A stretch of 64,000 nucleotides of DNA from Streptomyces fulvoviolaceus (GCF_000718165.1 NZ_JOEY01000042.1:1-64000), one strand, 5' to 3'. Shown: positions 8,124 through 16,751, numbered from the stretch's first letter. Notes: a model not told the origin generated them from the sequence alone. Made by a program: numbers and translations.

Positions 8124-8972
8124 ATGCTGCGCATCGCCGTCCCCAACAAGGGTTCCCTGTCAGGCCCTGCGGCGGAGATGCTGCATGAGGCCGGCTACCA
8201 GCAGCGCCGCGAGTCCAAGGAACTGCGGATCGTCGACCCGGTCAACGAGGTCGAGTTCTTCTACCTCCGCCCCCGCGACATCGCGATCTACGTCTCCTCC
8301 GGCCGCCTCGACATCGGCATCACCGGCCGCGACCTGCTGATCGACTCCGGCGCCAACGCCGAGGAGATCCTCCCGCTCGGCTTCGCCCGCTCCACCTTCC
8401 GCTTCGCCTCCAAGCCGGGCACGGCGAACGCCGTCGAGGACCTCAAGGGCAAGACGGTCGCCACGTCCTACGAGGGCATCGTCGCCAAGCACCTGGCCGA
8501 CCAGGGGATCGACGCCTCCGTCGTCCACCTCGACGGCGCTGTCGAGACCGCCATCGAGCTCGGTGTCGCCGAGGTCATCGCGGACGTCGTCGAGACCGGC
8601 ACCTCGCTGCGCAACGCGGGCCTGGAGGTCTTCGGCGAGCCGATCATGAAGTCCGAGGCCGTCGTGATCCGCCGCACCGGCGCGGACGGCGAGGAGCCCA
8701 AGGTGCAGCAGTTCCTGCGCCGCCTCCAGGGCGTCCTGGTGGCCCGGACGTACGTGATGATGGACTACGACTGCCGTGTCGAGCAGCTGGAGAAGGCTGT
8801 CGCCCTCACGCCCGGCCTGGAGTCCCCGACCGTGTCCCCGCTGCACAACGAGGGCTGGGTCGCCGTCCGTGCGATGGTCCCCGCCAAGGAAGCCCAGCGG
8901 ATCATGGACGACCTGTACGACATCGGCGCCCGGGCCATCCTGACCACGGCCATCCACGCCTGCCGTCTCTGA
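8124..8972 (+). CDS. hisG: ATP phosphoribosyltransferase, long form
   Basis: A 282-residue HisG, the committed and histidine-inhibited first step of histidine synthesis. It begins MLRIAVPNKGSLSGPA and has two periplasmic-binding-like lobes, with DVVETGTSLRNAGLE contributing the PRPP loop. A C-terminal regulatory ACT-like domain (about 210-282, ending ARAILTTAIHACRL) marks the long, HisZ-independent class. AAAGGAAG precedes the ATG. It is paired with hisE, an arrangement kept beside the rib operon in streptomycetes. Confidence 0.96.
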   Translation: MLRIAVPNKGSLSGPAAEMLHEAGYQQRRESKELRIVDPVNEVEFFYLRPRDIAIYVSSGRLDIGITGRDLLIDSGANAEEILPLGFARSTFRFASKPGTANAVEDLKGKTVATSYEGIVAKHLADQGIDASVVHLDGAVETAIELGVAEVIADVVETGTSLRNAGLEVFGEPIMKSEAVVIRRTGADGEEPKVQQFLRRLQGVLVARTYVMMDYDCRVEQLEKAVALTPGLESPTVSPLHNEGWVAVRAMVPAKEAQRIMDDLYDIGARAILTTAIHACRL

Positions 8973-8986
8973 AGGACCACGGAAAG

Positions 8987-9442
8987 ATGTCCGACCTGCC
9001 TGCCCTCCCCGTCACGTTCCGGCCGGCCCGCACTCGTGCCGTCCTGCTCACCGCAGCCGTCGCGATCTTCGTGGTCATCACGGTGGTCGCGCTGCTGCTG
9101 GATCAGCTCGGCCCCGGCGAACGCCTCAGCTTCGTCTTCACTGCGGCACTCATCTCCTGGGTGCTGGCCCGGCTCGGGCGCGTGAAGGTGGTCGCCGACG
9201 AGTCCGGTGTCACCGTGGTCAACTTCGCCGGAGAACGCCGTCTGGACTGGGCCGAGATCATCCAGGTGAACCTCCGGCCCGGCGACCCCTGGGTGTTCCT
9301 GAACCTCAGCGACGGCACCAGCCTGCCCGCGCTGGGCATCCAGCCGGGCATCGCCAGAGAGCGCGCGATCGCCGACGCGCGTGCCCTGCGGGCGCTCGCC
9401 GAGGCCCGCTCCACAGCCCGGCCCGAGGAACATCAGGGCTGA
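8987..9442 (+). CDS. PH domain-containing membrane protein
   Basis: A 151-residue protein with two adjacent hydrophobic segments (about 18-40 and 48-60) followed by a bacterial PH-like (bPH) domain (about 65-135; VVADESGVTVVNFAGERRLDWAEI). Such proteins sit in the cytoplasmic membrane with the PH domain inside; their role is mostly unknown. The ATG follows GGAAAG and lies 14 nt after hisG, so it may be co-transcribed. Its position beside hisG is common in Streptomyces. Confidence 0.85.
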   Translation: MSDLPALPVTFRPARTRAVLLTAAVAIFVVITVVALLLDQLGPGERLSFVFTAALISWVLARLGRVKVVADESGVTVVNFAGERRLDWAEIIQVNLRPGDPWVFLNLSDGTSLPALGIQPGIARERAIADARALRALAEARSTARPEEHQG

Positions 9443-9484
9443 CTCAGGGCCTTCCACCCTGCCGCACGGGCCCATGTCTTGATT

Positions 9485-9660
9485 AATCTGTTGGTGGAGG
9501 CGTTTTTCGCTGCGCCCCGCCCCTGCGTGCCACCCGGCGCCCAGGGGTTCCTGCTACGCGAGGAGTGACCCTCTCCGGCGATGGACGGATCGTCCTGTAG
9601 TACCTGCGCCGCCCCCTCTCGACATACCGCGGACCCGGTCCGCGTGTACGCGGAGGCGGC
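9485..9660 (+). promoter_or_regulatory. Structured leader of the CNNM transporter operon, M-box-like candidate
   Basis: About 180 nt upstream of the first hemolysin-like gene can fold into several stems, including GGACG-GAT-CGTCC (about 9583-9595) enclosed by CGGCG/CGCCG. GGTGGAGGCG near the 5' side and CCGGCGATGG near the 3' side loosely recall conserved M-box (Mg2+ riboswitch) segments, and the downstream genes are a plausible class for Mg2+ control. The match to the M-box consensus is incomplete, so this is a structured leader first and a riboswitch only as a hypothesis. Confidence 0.4.
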
Positions 9661-9666
9661 GGCATC

Positions 9667-11001
9667 ATGACCATCCCCCTGCTGCTCCTCGGAGCGGCGT
9701 TCCTCCTGATTCTCGCCAACGGCTTCTTCGTGGCGGCCGAGTTCGGCCTCGTCACGGTCGAGGCCACCGACGCCGAGAAGGCCGCCGCCGAGGGCGACAA
9801 GCGGGCCCACCGGGTCGCCGAGTCCCTCAAGGAGCTGTCTTTCCAGCTCTCCGGCACCCAGCTCGGTATCACCATCACCTCCCTCGTCGTCGGCATGCTC
9901 GCCGAACCGGCGCTCGCGGAGCTGCTGAACGGTCCCATCACCGCGATCGGCATCCCCGAGGGAGCCGTCTCCGGAGTGGCCGTCGTCATCGGCATGCTGG
10001 CGGCCTCGGCCGTGCAGATGGTGATCGGCGAACTCGTACCCAAGAACTGGGCGGTCTCCAAGCCGATGCAGGTCGCGCGCTTCGTCGCCGGCCCGCAGCA
10101 CGCCTTCGCCCGGGTGTTCCGCCCGGTGATCGCGGGGCTGAACGCCGTCGCCAACCGGCTGGTGCGCGCCCTCGGCATCGAGCCCGCCGAGGAGCTGGCC
10201 TCCGCCCGCACCCCCGGCGAACTCGTCTCCCTGGCCCGGCACTCGGCCCAGGCCGGCGCCCTCGAACAGGACACCGCGGACCTGTTCGTACGGACCCTGT
10301 CGCTGGGCGAGCTGACCGCGCAGCACGTCATGACCCCGCGCGTGAAGGTCAGCGCGCTGCAGTCGTCGGCGACCGCCGAGGACGTCGTCAACCTGACCCG
10401 CGCCACCGGCCTCTCCCGCTTCCCCGTCTACCGCGAGAAGATCGACGAGATCGTCGGCATGGTCCACCTCAAGGACGCCCTGGCGATCCCGTCGCACGAC
10501 CGCCTGCGCACCCCCGTGGTGCGCATCGCGCGGCCCGCGCTGCTGGTGCCCGAGACGCTGCCGGTCCAGCCCCTGCTGGCCCAGCTGCGCAGCGAGCAGC
10601 CCATCGCCGTCGTCGTCGACGAGTACGGCGGCACGGCCGGCGTGGTCACCCTGGAGGACATCGTCGAGGAGATCGTCGGCGAGGTCCGCGACGAGCACGA
10701 CGGGCAGGACGTCCCCGAACTCGCCGCCGCCCCGGCGGAGGACGGCAAGCTCGCCTGGGACGCCGACGGCAGCTGCCGTGTCGACATCCTGCAGCGCATA
10801 GGCCTAGACGTGCCCGAGGGTCCGTACGAAACGGTCGCGGGCCTGGTCGCCGACCTGCTCGGCCGTATCCCGGCCGTCGGCGACAAGGCCGAACTGCCCG
10901 GCTGGCGGCTGTCCGTGCGCCAGGTCGGGCACTACCGCGCGGAGCGGGTCCGGCTGGTCCGGACGACTCCCGCGGTGAACGTCATGGAGGCCGTGCGATG
11001 A
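9667..11001 (+). CDS. CNNM/CBS hemolysin-family transporter with CorC domain
   Basis: A 444-residue protein of the CNNM/CorB group, linked in other bacteria to Mg2+/Co2+ export. Order of domains: a DUF21/CNNM membrane domain with about four segments (residues 1-190; ILANGFFVAAEFGLV), a CBS pair (about 215-340; VMTPRVKVSALQ, PIAVVVDEYGGTAGVVTLEDI), and a C-terminal CorC_HlyC domain (about 355-435). It starts the operon; its stop overlaps the next ATG by 4 bp. The upstream leader may regulate it. Confidence 0.92.
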   Translation: MTIPLLLLGAAFLLILANGFFVAAEFGLVTVEATDAEKAAAEGDKRAHRVAESLKELSFQLSGTQLGITITSLVVGMLAEPALAELLNGPITAIGIPEGAVSGVAVVIGMLAASAVQMVIGELVPKNWAVSKPMQVARFVAGPQHAFARVFRPVIAGLNAVANRLVRALGIEPAEELASARTPGELVSLARHSAQAGALEQDTADLFVRTLSLGELTAQHVMTPRVKVSALQSSATAEDVVNLTRATGLSRFPVYREKIDEIVGMVHLKDALAIPSHDRLRTPVVRIARPALLVPETLPVQPLLAQLRSEQPIAVVVDEYGGTAGVVTLEDIVEEIVGEVRDEHDGQDVPELAAAPAEDGKLAWDADGSCRVDILQRIGLDVPEGPYETVAGLVADLLGRIPAVGDKAELPGWRLSVRQVGHYRAERVRLVRTTPAVNVMEAVR

Positions 11002-12083
11002 CCGTGCTCCAACTCCTCTTCGCGGCCCTGCTCGTCCTGGCCAACGGCTTCTTCGTCGGCGCCGAGTTCGCGCTCGTCTCCGTGCGCCGCAGCCAGATCG
11101 AACCGCTCGGCACGGCCCGGTCCCGGCAGGTCCTGTACGGCCTGGAACGGCTTCCGCAGATGATGGCGGCCGCGCAGTTCGGCATCACCATCTGCTCGCT
11201 GACCCTGGGCGCGGTCGCCGAGCCCACCGTGGCCAAGCTGCTGGAGCCCCTCTTCGAGTGGATCCACCTGCCGCACGGCATGATCCACCCGCTCGGCTAC
11301 GTCATCGCGCTCGCCGCCGTGGTCTTCTTCCACCTCGTCATCGGCGAGATGGTCCCGAAGAACCTCGCGATGGCCGCCCCGGAGAAGGTCGCGCTGTGGC
11401 TCAGCCCGGGCCTGGTCGCCTTCGCCCGCCTCTGCAGGCCGATCACCGTGGCCCTCGGTGCCTGCGCCCGGGCCATCCTGCGGCTCTTCGGTGTCGAGCC
11501 CAAGGACGAGGTCGAGGCGGTGTTCACGAGTGAACAGCTGAACCGGCTCGTCGAGGACTCCGGCCAGGCGGGCCTTCTCGACCCCGAGGAGCAGGAACGC
11601 CTGGAGGACGCCCTGGAGCTGGGCTCCCGCCCGGTGACGGACGTGCTGCTTTCGCGCGAGTCGCTGGTGACGGTCAGCCCGTCCGTCACCCCGGGCCAGA
11701 TCGTCCGGCTCACCGCCCGCACCGGGTACTCCCGCTTCCCGGTCGCCGCGGAGAACGGCGCCTTCATGGGCTACCTGCACGTGAAGGACGTACTGGATCT
11801 GGAGGAGTCCGAGCGGGCGGTACCCCAGCAGATCTGGCGTCCGATGACCACGCTCAGGTCCGAACTGCCGCTCGACGACGCCCTGACCGTGATGCGCCGG
11901 GCCGCCACGCACCTGGCCCAGGTGGCCGACGCGTCCGGCAAGGTGCTCGGACTCGTCGCGCTGGAGGACGTACTCGAGCTGCTGGTCGGCGAGGTCCGCG
12001 ACCCCGCGCACCGCGAGGTGCCGCAGGTACGGGTGACGGAGCCGAGGGCGAGCGGCGAGCCGGAGGAAGCACTGGCCAGCTAG
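10998..12083 (+). CDS. CNNM/CBS hemolysin-family transporter, short form
   Basis: A 361-residue paralogue of the preceding protein: CNNM membrane domain (1-185; LVLANGFFVGAEFALV) and CBS pair (about 205-335; DVLLSRESLVTV, GLVALEDVLELLVGEV), but the sequence ends soon after the CBS domains, so the CorC_HlyC domain of its partner is absent. The ATGA overlap implies coupled translation; the two may form a hetero-oligomer in which only one subunit carries the CorC lobe (inference). A strong hairpin follows the stop. Confidence 0.92.
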   Translation: MTVLQLLFAALLVLANGFFVGAEFALVSVRRSQIEPLGTARSRQVLYGLERLPQMMAAAQFGITICSLTLGAVAEPTVAKLLEPLFEWIHLPHGMIHPLGYVIALAAVVFFHLVIGEMVPKNLAMAAPEKVALWLSPGLVAFARLCRPITVALGACARAILRLFGVEPKDEVEAVFTSEQLNRLVEDSGQAGLLDPEEQERLEDALELGSRPVTDVLLSRESLVTVSPSVTPGQIVRLTARTGYSRFPVAAENGAFMGYLHVKDVLDLEESERAVPQQIWRPMTTLRSELPLDDALTVMRRAATHLAQVADASGKVLGLVALEDVLELLVGEVRDPAHREVPQVRVTEPRASGEPEEALAS

Positions 12084-12096
12084 GCGGTCGGCGGAG

Positions 12097-12128
12097 TGGG
12101 GGCTGGTCGGGGGAGTGACCAGCCCCCA
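12097..12128. terminator. Bidirectional hairpin terminator
   Basis: A perfect 12-bp stem (12097-12108 with 12117-12128, TGGGGGCTGGTC and its complement) and 8-nt loop, between the convergent CNNM operon and the AAA ATPase gene. No U-tract is present, as is usual in Streptomyces. Confidence 0.75.
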
Positions 12129-12147
12129 TCCAGCCGCAGCCGAACGA

Positions 12148-14013
12148 CTACATCGCCGACGGATCCTGCGGTCCTCGCCCCGACAGCACTTCCCCATACG
12201 CCTGCATCAAGTCCGGCAACCGCAACGTCGACAAGTCATCCCGGGACAACATCCCCGGATACACCGACAACCGCAGATCCCGGTACGCACAGCTCTTCTC
12301 GTACAGGGTGCGCAGGAACCGTCCGTTGCCCAGCTCGTCGATCCACCCCTGGTCCACCACGTGCCCGGCGATCGACCGCAGCTCGTCGAGCGCCTCCTCG
12401 TCCCACACGTCACCGTTCTCCGCGGCCAGCACCTCGCCGATGGAGGTGAGTTCGAGGGGGCGGTAGGAGGGGAAGTCGACGCGGGTCGTGAAGCGGGAGG
12501 ACAGCCCGGGGTTGGCGGCCAGGAGACGGTCCATGCCCTCCGGGTAGCCGGCGAGTATCACCACGAGGTGGTCGCGGTTGTCCTCGGCCCGCTTCAGCAG
12601 CACCTGCAGGGCCTCGTCGCCGTACGCGTCGCCCTTGCCGTAACCGGAGTTGGAGAGCGAGTACGCCTCGTCGACGAAGAGCACACCGCCGAGCGCGGAG
12701 TCGATCAGCTCGTTGGCCTTCACGGCCGTCTGGCCGAGGTACTCGCCGACCAGGTCGGCCCGCTGGGCCTCCACGAGATGGTCGCCCCCGAGGAGGCCGA
12801 GGGCGTAGAAGACGCGGCCCAGGATGCGGGCCACGGTGGTCTTGCCGGTGCCGGAGGGGCCGGAGAAGACGAAGTGACGTTTGGGCGGCTGGACCGGCAG
12901 GCCCTGCCCGGTGCGGAGACGCGCCATGTTCAACTGGGCGGAGAGCGCTTTGACCTGGCGCTTCACCGGCTCCAGGCCCACCATGCGCTCGAGCTCGGCG
13001 AGCGCCTCCTCCAGTAGTGCCGGGTCGGTGGGTCCGGCGGGCAGTGCCTGCGCGGGCACCCCGCCCTTCTCGCGCACCGCCGGATCGGCCACCGAAGGCG
13101 GCAGACCGATGGGCGACAGATCGGGCTCCGAGAGTTTCAGGTCCCGCCCCTCGGGGCCGAAGAGCGGGTCGAGACCCTCGGGCCCCTCCAGCGCGTCCTG
13201 GCCGAGCCCGGTGAGCGTGATCGCGGCGAGGTCGGCGGCGTCCTCGTATCCGTCGCCCTCGGCGATCGCGGCGAGCCGGGCCGAGGTGTCCATGAAGGCG
13301 GGGTCGACACGGTGCACGGCGCGGTACAGAGGCATCGCCGCCGCGCTGCGGCCCGTGCCCTCGTGGGCCCGCGCCAGCCAGTAGCGCAGCTCCTTGCGCT
13401 GCGGCTGTTCGCTGCGACAGCGCATCAGAGCCGCCGACAGCAGCGGTTCGGCCTGTCCGTACATCTCGAGGCGGACCCGGGCCATGCCGCCGAAGAGGCC
13501 GGCCTCGATGCCGAGCATGGGGTCGTCGATCAGCGGGTCGGTGTGCCGGACCAGCTGCTCCCAGTCCTTGACGAGGTAGGCGCGACAGGCGTGCAGGAAG
13601 CGGACCTGATGGTCGGTGTCCACGGGCGGCAGGCCCGCGAGGGCCCGGTCCAGCTCGGGGACATGGCGGCCGTCCAGCCAGTGCGAGGCGTGCGCGAGGA
13701 GGAGATCACGCGGGCTCTCCAGCACCGGCTGCACCCACCAGCCCAGCCAGTACCAGGAATTGAGGGTCCGCCGGTGCCGGGCGCGTTGTTCGCCGAAGCG
13801 CTCGCGGTGCCGGAACATCCTGAGCAGCGCGGTCGTCGTGTCGACGCGCAGCGCGTGCAGTCCGAGCCAGCCGTCGGCCATCCCGGGATCGATCCGCACC
13901 GCGGCCCGGAACTCCTCCTCCGCCTGCGGATAGGCGCCCATCGTGTAGGCGTCCACACCTCGCAGCCAGGCGAGGTCGGCCGGGGCCTCGGGGCCCTGCG
14001 TGCCGAAATCCAT
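12148..14013 (-). CDS. CbxX/CfxQ-type AAA+ ATPase with TPR domain (EccA-like)
   Basis: A 621-residue protein. The N-terminal half is helical with TPR-like repeats (AYPQAEEEFRAAVRIDPGMADGW, then LSAALMRC...); the C-terminal half is one AAA+ module with Walker A GPSGTGKT (about 385-392), Walker B GGVLFVDEA, and the pore/sensor segment AGYPEGMDRLL typical of CbxX/CfxQ. The architecture is that of EccA, the cytosolic chaperone-ATPase of type VII secretion, but no ESX genes are nearby, so the partner is unknown. ATG 14013 with GGGGGA upstream is chosen over GTG 14025. A far-upstream promoter and an intervening terminator-like hairpin may attenuate it. Confidence 0.88.
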   Translation of the reverse strand: MDFGTQGPEAPADLAWLRGVDAYTMGAYPQAEEEFRAAVRIDPGMADGWLGLHALRVDTTTALLRMFRHRERFGEQRARHRRTLNSWYWLGWWVQPVLESPRDLLLAHASHWLDGRHVPELDRALAGLPPVDTDHQVRFLHACRAYLVKDWEQLVRHTDPLIDDPMLGIEAGLFGGMARVRLEMYGQAEPLLSAALMRCRSEQPQRKELRYWLARAHEGTGRSAAAMPLYRAVHRVDPAFMDTSARLAAIAEGDGYEDAADLAAITLTGLGQDALEGPEGLDPLFGPEGRDLKLSEPDLSPIGLPPSVADPAVREKGGVPAQALPAGPTDPALLEEALAELERMVGLEPVKRQVKALSAQLNMARLRTGQGLPVQPPKRHFVFSGPSGTGKTTVARILGRVFYALGLLGGDHLVEAQRADLVGEYLGQTAVKANELIDSALGGVLFVDEAYSLSNSGYGKGDAYGDEALQVLLKRAEDNRDHLVVILAGYPEGMDRLLAANPGLSSRFTTRVDFPSYRPLELTSIGEVLAAENGDVWDEEALDELRSIAGHVVDQGWIDELGNGRFLRTLYEKSCAYRDLRLSVYPGMLSRDDLSTLRLPDLMQAYGEVLSGRGPQDPSAM

Positions 14014-14293
14014 CACGTCCCCCACAAACCGTGCCCCCGTGGTTCACCACCGGGCCGTCGCCAGGTGGCCGCCTTCGTCCAACCGCTGTGCCGCGGACCG
14101 GAGTTGCAACGGTGCGCAGAGCAGCTGTCCTCAAGGTCGCACCGAGGGCATCGTACCTGCGCGGGTGTCGCCCACCGAAGGGTGCCGCACAGGCCGTTTG
14201 GCGAGGTGGGAGCAGATGGGGCGCATCGCGGATGGTGACCGAGGGTGAGCGAATCACGCCGCTCGGCGTCCGGAAAAGTGGGTTCGGGCAGAA

Positions 14294-14360
14294 CGAAGCC
14301 CCCGATCACGGGGGAACAACCGGGGGCTTCGCGACTGCGGGCGGCCTCGAACGGCCGCAC
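14294..14360 (-). ncRNA. Candidate small RNA or attenuator upstream of the AAA ATPase
   Basis: A vegetative-type promoter reads on the minus strand (14367-14396). The predicted RNA begins near 14360, folds GCGGCC-GTTCGA-GGCCGC at once (14341-14358), and ends in an 11-bp perfect hairpin CGAAGCCCCCG/CGGGGGCTTCG (14294-14304 with 14321-14331). About 65 nt in all, with no good ORF. Either a free small RNA or a leader that stops transcription before the ATPase gene 280 nt further on. Supported only by promoter plus two hairpins. Confidence 0.45.
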
Positions 14361-14366
14361 ATTGAG

Positions 14367-14396
14367 AACGTAAGACCTGTACGGCCCCTCGGTCAA
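14367..14396 (-). promoter_or_regulatory. HrdB-type promoter
   Basis: On the minus strand TTGACC (14391-14396) and TACGTT (14367-14372) are separated by 18 bp, a close match to the Streptomyces principal sigma consensus TTGAC-N16-18-TAnnnT. It points towards the candidate small RNA and the AAA ATPase gene. Confidence 0.6.
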
Positions 14397-14445
14397 GCCG
14401 AGTTGAGGCACTCCGGCAAGTTCCCACGCGGGGGCCTTCACAAGT

Positions 14446-15069
14446 TCAGCACATTGCGGATGGCCCGTCACCGTGCGTGACATTCTGGTCCGGTCCAACG
14501 GTCCCGGCAGGCCCCGGAATTGTCTCGTACCCCTTCTCGCACTGCCGTACCAGAAGGTCGGCGAAGGGCCGGGAGGGGTCTTCGGTGAAGTGTTCATGTT
14601 CCGCCCGGACCCATCCCTCCCAGAACTCCCGCTGCTCCTCGCCGTCCCGGGAACGCCCGCGCGTCCAGGACTCCTCGTGCGGCAGCTCCATCCACAGCAG
14701 GTGCGCCAGATGCGGACGCAGCGCCCGACGTCCCGCGCCGACCCCCTCCAGGAGGATCACCGGTTCCGGCGGCAGGGCGCGTGGAGGTCCGAAGCGGCGG
14801 GTGTGCCAGTCGTAGGGGGCATAGTGCGCGGTCTCGCCGCGGCCGAGCGGTTCGATCACCTGGGCCAGCAGCCGACCGGTCCAGCCGAACAGCTCGTCGT
14901 GGCTGGCGATGTCGTCGAGGTGCAGCACAGGCGCGTCGTCCAGGGCTCGGGCCAGCCGCCCGGCGAATGTGGACTTCCCCGAACCGGCGTGCCCGTCGAC
15001 GCCGATCAGACGGACCGGGCCGCAGGACGCGGGCAGTCGGCGGAGCCGGGAGGCGAGATCGTGAATGAC
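14446..15069 (-). CDS. Uridine kinase-like P-loop kinase
   Basis: A nucleoside/uridine kinase-like P-loop protein: VDGHAGSGKSTFAGRLA is Walker A, HLDDIASHD supplies the catalytic acid, and EGVGAGRRALRPHL the lid region. It probably phosphorylates a nucleoside or related small molecule in the cytosol. The start is unclear. An in-frame ATG lies far upstream at 15231, but the intervening codons are AT-rich and not Streptomyces-like. The conserved part begins at GTC-ATT (15069-15064), with CAGGA placed correctly for a rare ATT start at 15066. It is divergent from the C39 peptidase gene. Confidence 0.8.
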   Translation of the reverse strand, partial: VIHDLASRLRRLPASCGPVRLIGVDGHAGSGKSTFAGRLARALDDAPVLHLDDIASHDELFGWTGRLLAQVIEPLGRGETAHYAPYDWHTRRFGPPRALPPEPVILLEGVGAGRRALRPHLAHLLWMELPHEESWTRGRSRDGEEQREFWEGWVRAEHEHFTEDPSRPFADLLVRQCEKGYETIPGPAGTVGPDQNVTHGDGPSAMC

Positions 15070-15139
15070 GGTTCCTGGGGACGAGGAGGCGCGGGTGCGT
15101 CCCGCGGAAAAGCTGCAGAAAGGCTCTGGAAAAAACTTT

Positions 15140-15155
15140 AGTGGACGAGACCAAT
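15140..15155. promoter_or_regulatory. DasR-like (dre) motif upstream of the C39 peptidase gene
   Basis: AGTGGACGAGACCAAT matches the published dre consensus AGTGGTCTAGACCACT at 13 of 16 positions. It lies 118 bp upstream of the peptidase ATG and just outside the divergent kinase start. It suggests N-acetylglucosamine-linked control of the exported peptidase; binding is inferred from sequence only. Confidence 0.45.
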
Positions 15156-15272
15156 ATTCGTGGGCGCGGCATGGGCCGAAGTGCTGGCAGGAGCATGCCG
15201 CCTGCCGCATAGTTGGCGCACAACCACGCATTGGACCTGCCCCGACTCGGAAACCTGGGGGTCTTTCCGCCC

Positions 15273-16622
15273 ATGAGCAGAGCCGAACAGCCGTCCCGCA
15301 GAACCGTTCTGGCCGTCGCGGTCGCCGCTGCCGTGGGCGGCAGCGCGGGCCCCGCGGCCGCCGACAGCGAGGGCCCGGCAGTGGCTCCGGCCCTCCCGGT
15401 CGACTACCGCGCCTGGACCACGTACACCGACTGGCGCAGCGGTGCCGCGAAGGGCACCCGTGCCGTCCCGGGCGCCCGTCCCGGCGTCGTGATCGGCGCC
15501 CCCGCGGGCACCGCCGACTACACCGACCCGCACACCGGCACGACCGCCACCTGGGAGTACGCGACCTGGACCTCCCCGGTCCACAAGCTCGCCGTCCCCT
15601 CCACCGAGGCGATCGCCTCCTGGAACGCGCACACCCCGGACGGCACCTGGCTCCAGGTCGAGCTCAAGGGGACGTACTCCGACGGCACGGACACCCCCTG
15701 GTACGTGATGGGCCGCTGGGCGGCCGGCGACCAGGACATCAAGCGGACCTCGGTCGACGACCAGACCGACGACAAGAGCACCGTCTGGACGGACACCTTC
15801 GCGATCGACGACCCGTCGACCGGGCTGCGCCTGGCGTCGTACCGGCTGCGACTGACCCTGTACCGCAAGCCCGGCACGAAGACCACGCCGATCGTCTGGC
15901 GGCTGGGCGCGATGGGCTCCGACATCCCCGACCGCTTCACCGTCCCGGCCACCACGCCAGGTCTCGCGCAGGAGCTGATCGTCCCGCGCTACTCGCAGGA
16001 GATCCACGCGGGCCAGTACCCGGAGTACGACAACGGCGGCGAGGCCTGGTGCAGCCCCACCTCCTCGCAGATGATCATCGAGTACTGGGGCGGCAGCCTC
16101 ACCGAGGAGCAGCTGGCCTGGGTCGACCCGTCCTACGCCGACCCGCAGGTCTGCCACGCGGCCCGGTTCACCTACGACTACCAGTACGCGGGCTGCGGCA
16201 ACTGGCCGTTCAACGCGGCCTACGCGGCCACCTTCAAGGGCCTGCAGGGCATCGTCACCCGGCTCGGCTCGCTCACCGACCTGGAGACGCTGATCGCGGC
16301 CGGCATCCCGGCCATAACGTCCCAGTCGTTCCTCAAGGAGGAGCTGACGGGGGCCGGTTACGGCACCTCCGGCCACCTGATGACCGTCATCGGCTTCACC
16401 GCCGACGGCGACGTGATCGCCAACGACCCGGCCTCGCCGAGCGACGCGGCGGTGCGGCGCGTGTACAAGCGGTCCGAGTGGGAGAACATCTGGCTCCGGA
16501 CCAAGCGGTACAACGCGAGTGGCAAGGTCGTCTCCGGCACCGGCGGCGTCTGCTACCTGTACTTCCCGGCCCATCCGACCGGGCGCCAGCGCAAGGCGCT
16601 CGCCGCGGTGGGCGTGCGCTGA
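15273..16622 (+). CDS. Secreted C39-like peptidase with Tat signal
   Basis: A 449-residue exported protein. The N-terminus has a twin-arginine signal (PSRRTVLAVAVAAAVGG) with likely cleavage after AAA near residue 36. A beta-rich domain occupies about 40-230, followed by a papain-like C39-family domain with the catalytic cysteine in GGEAWCSPTSS (C260), histidine in GHLMTVIGF (H368) and the downstream NDPAS acid. It is expected to cleave peptides outside the cell. ATG 15273 is chosen because it puts the RR motif at the right distance; the frame extends upstream to 15213. A DasR-like site lies upstream and a strong terminator downstream. Confidence 0.88.
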   Translation: MSRAEQPSRRTVLAVAVAAAVGGSAGPAAADSEGPAVAPALPVDYRAWTTYTDWRSGAAKGTRAVPGARPGVVIGAPAGTADYTDPHTGTTATWEYATWTSPVHKLAVPSTEAIASWNAHTPDGTWLQVELKGTYSDGTDTPWYVMGRWAAGDQDIKRTSVDDQTDDKSTVWTDTFAIDDPSTGLRLASYRLRLTLYRKPGTKTTPIVWRLGAMGSDIPDRFTVPATTPGLAQELIVPRYSQEIHAGQYPEYDNGGEAWCSPTSSQMIIEYWGGSLTEEQLAWVDPSYADPQVCHAARFTYDYQYAGCGNWPFNAAYAATFKGLQGIVTRLGSLTDLETLIAAGIPAITSQSFLKEELTGAGYGTSGHLMTVIGFTADGDVIANDPASPSDAAVRRVYKRSEWENIWLRTKRYNASGKVVSGTGGVCYLYFPAHPTGRQRKALAAVGVR

Positions 16623-16629
16623 ACCCGTC

Positions 16630-16655
16630 CAGGGCCCTGGGGGACCAGGGCCCTG
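16630..16655 (+). terminator. Hairpin terminator after the C39 peptidase gene
   Basis: A perfect 11-bp stem, CAGGGCCCTGG (16630-16640) with CCAGGGCCCTG (16645-16655), and a GGGA loop, 8 nt after the stop codon. Confidence 0.75.
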
Positions 16656-16751
16656 TGACCAACGTCTCGGCCACAAGAGCCCATGTCGGTGGCAAGGTGG
16701 ACAGATCGGTGGGGGGAGTCCACCCGTTTCATCCGAGATCAGCGAGACGCC

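Noticed and set aside
12148-14013. Type VII secretion locus
   Set aside because: The ATPase is EccA-like, but no EccB, EccC, EccD, MycP or WXG100 genes are nearby, so only the single protein is called.
14013-14597. 194-residue minus-strand frame upstream of the AAA ATPase
   Set aside because: It runs through a promoter and a terminator-like hairpin, has no RBS, and its codon usage is not that of a Streptomyces gene.
16683-16751. N-terminal extension of the SCO1431-family protein
   Set aside because: The extra 23 residues do not match the family, and the start at 16752 gives the expected length.
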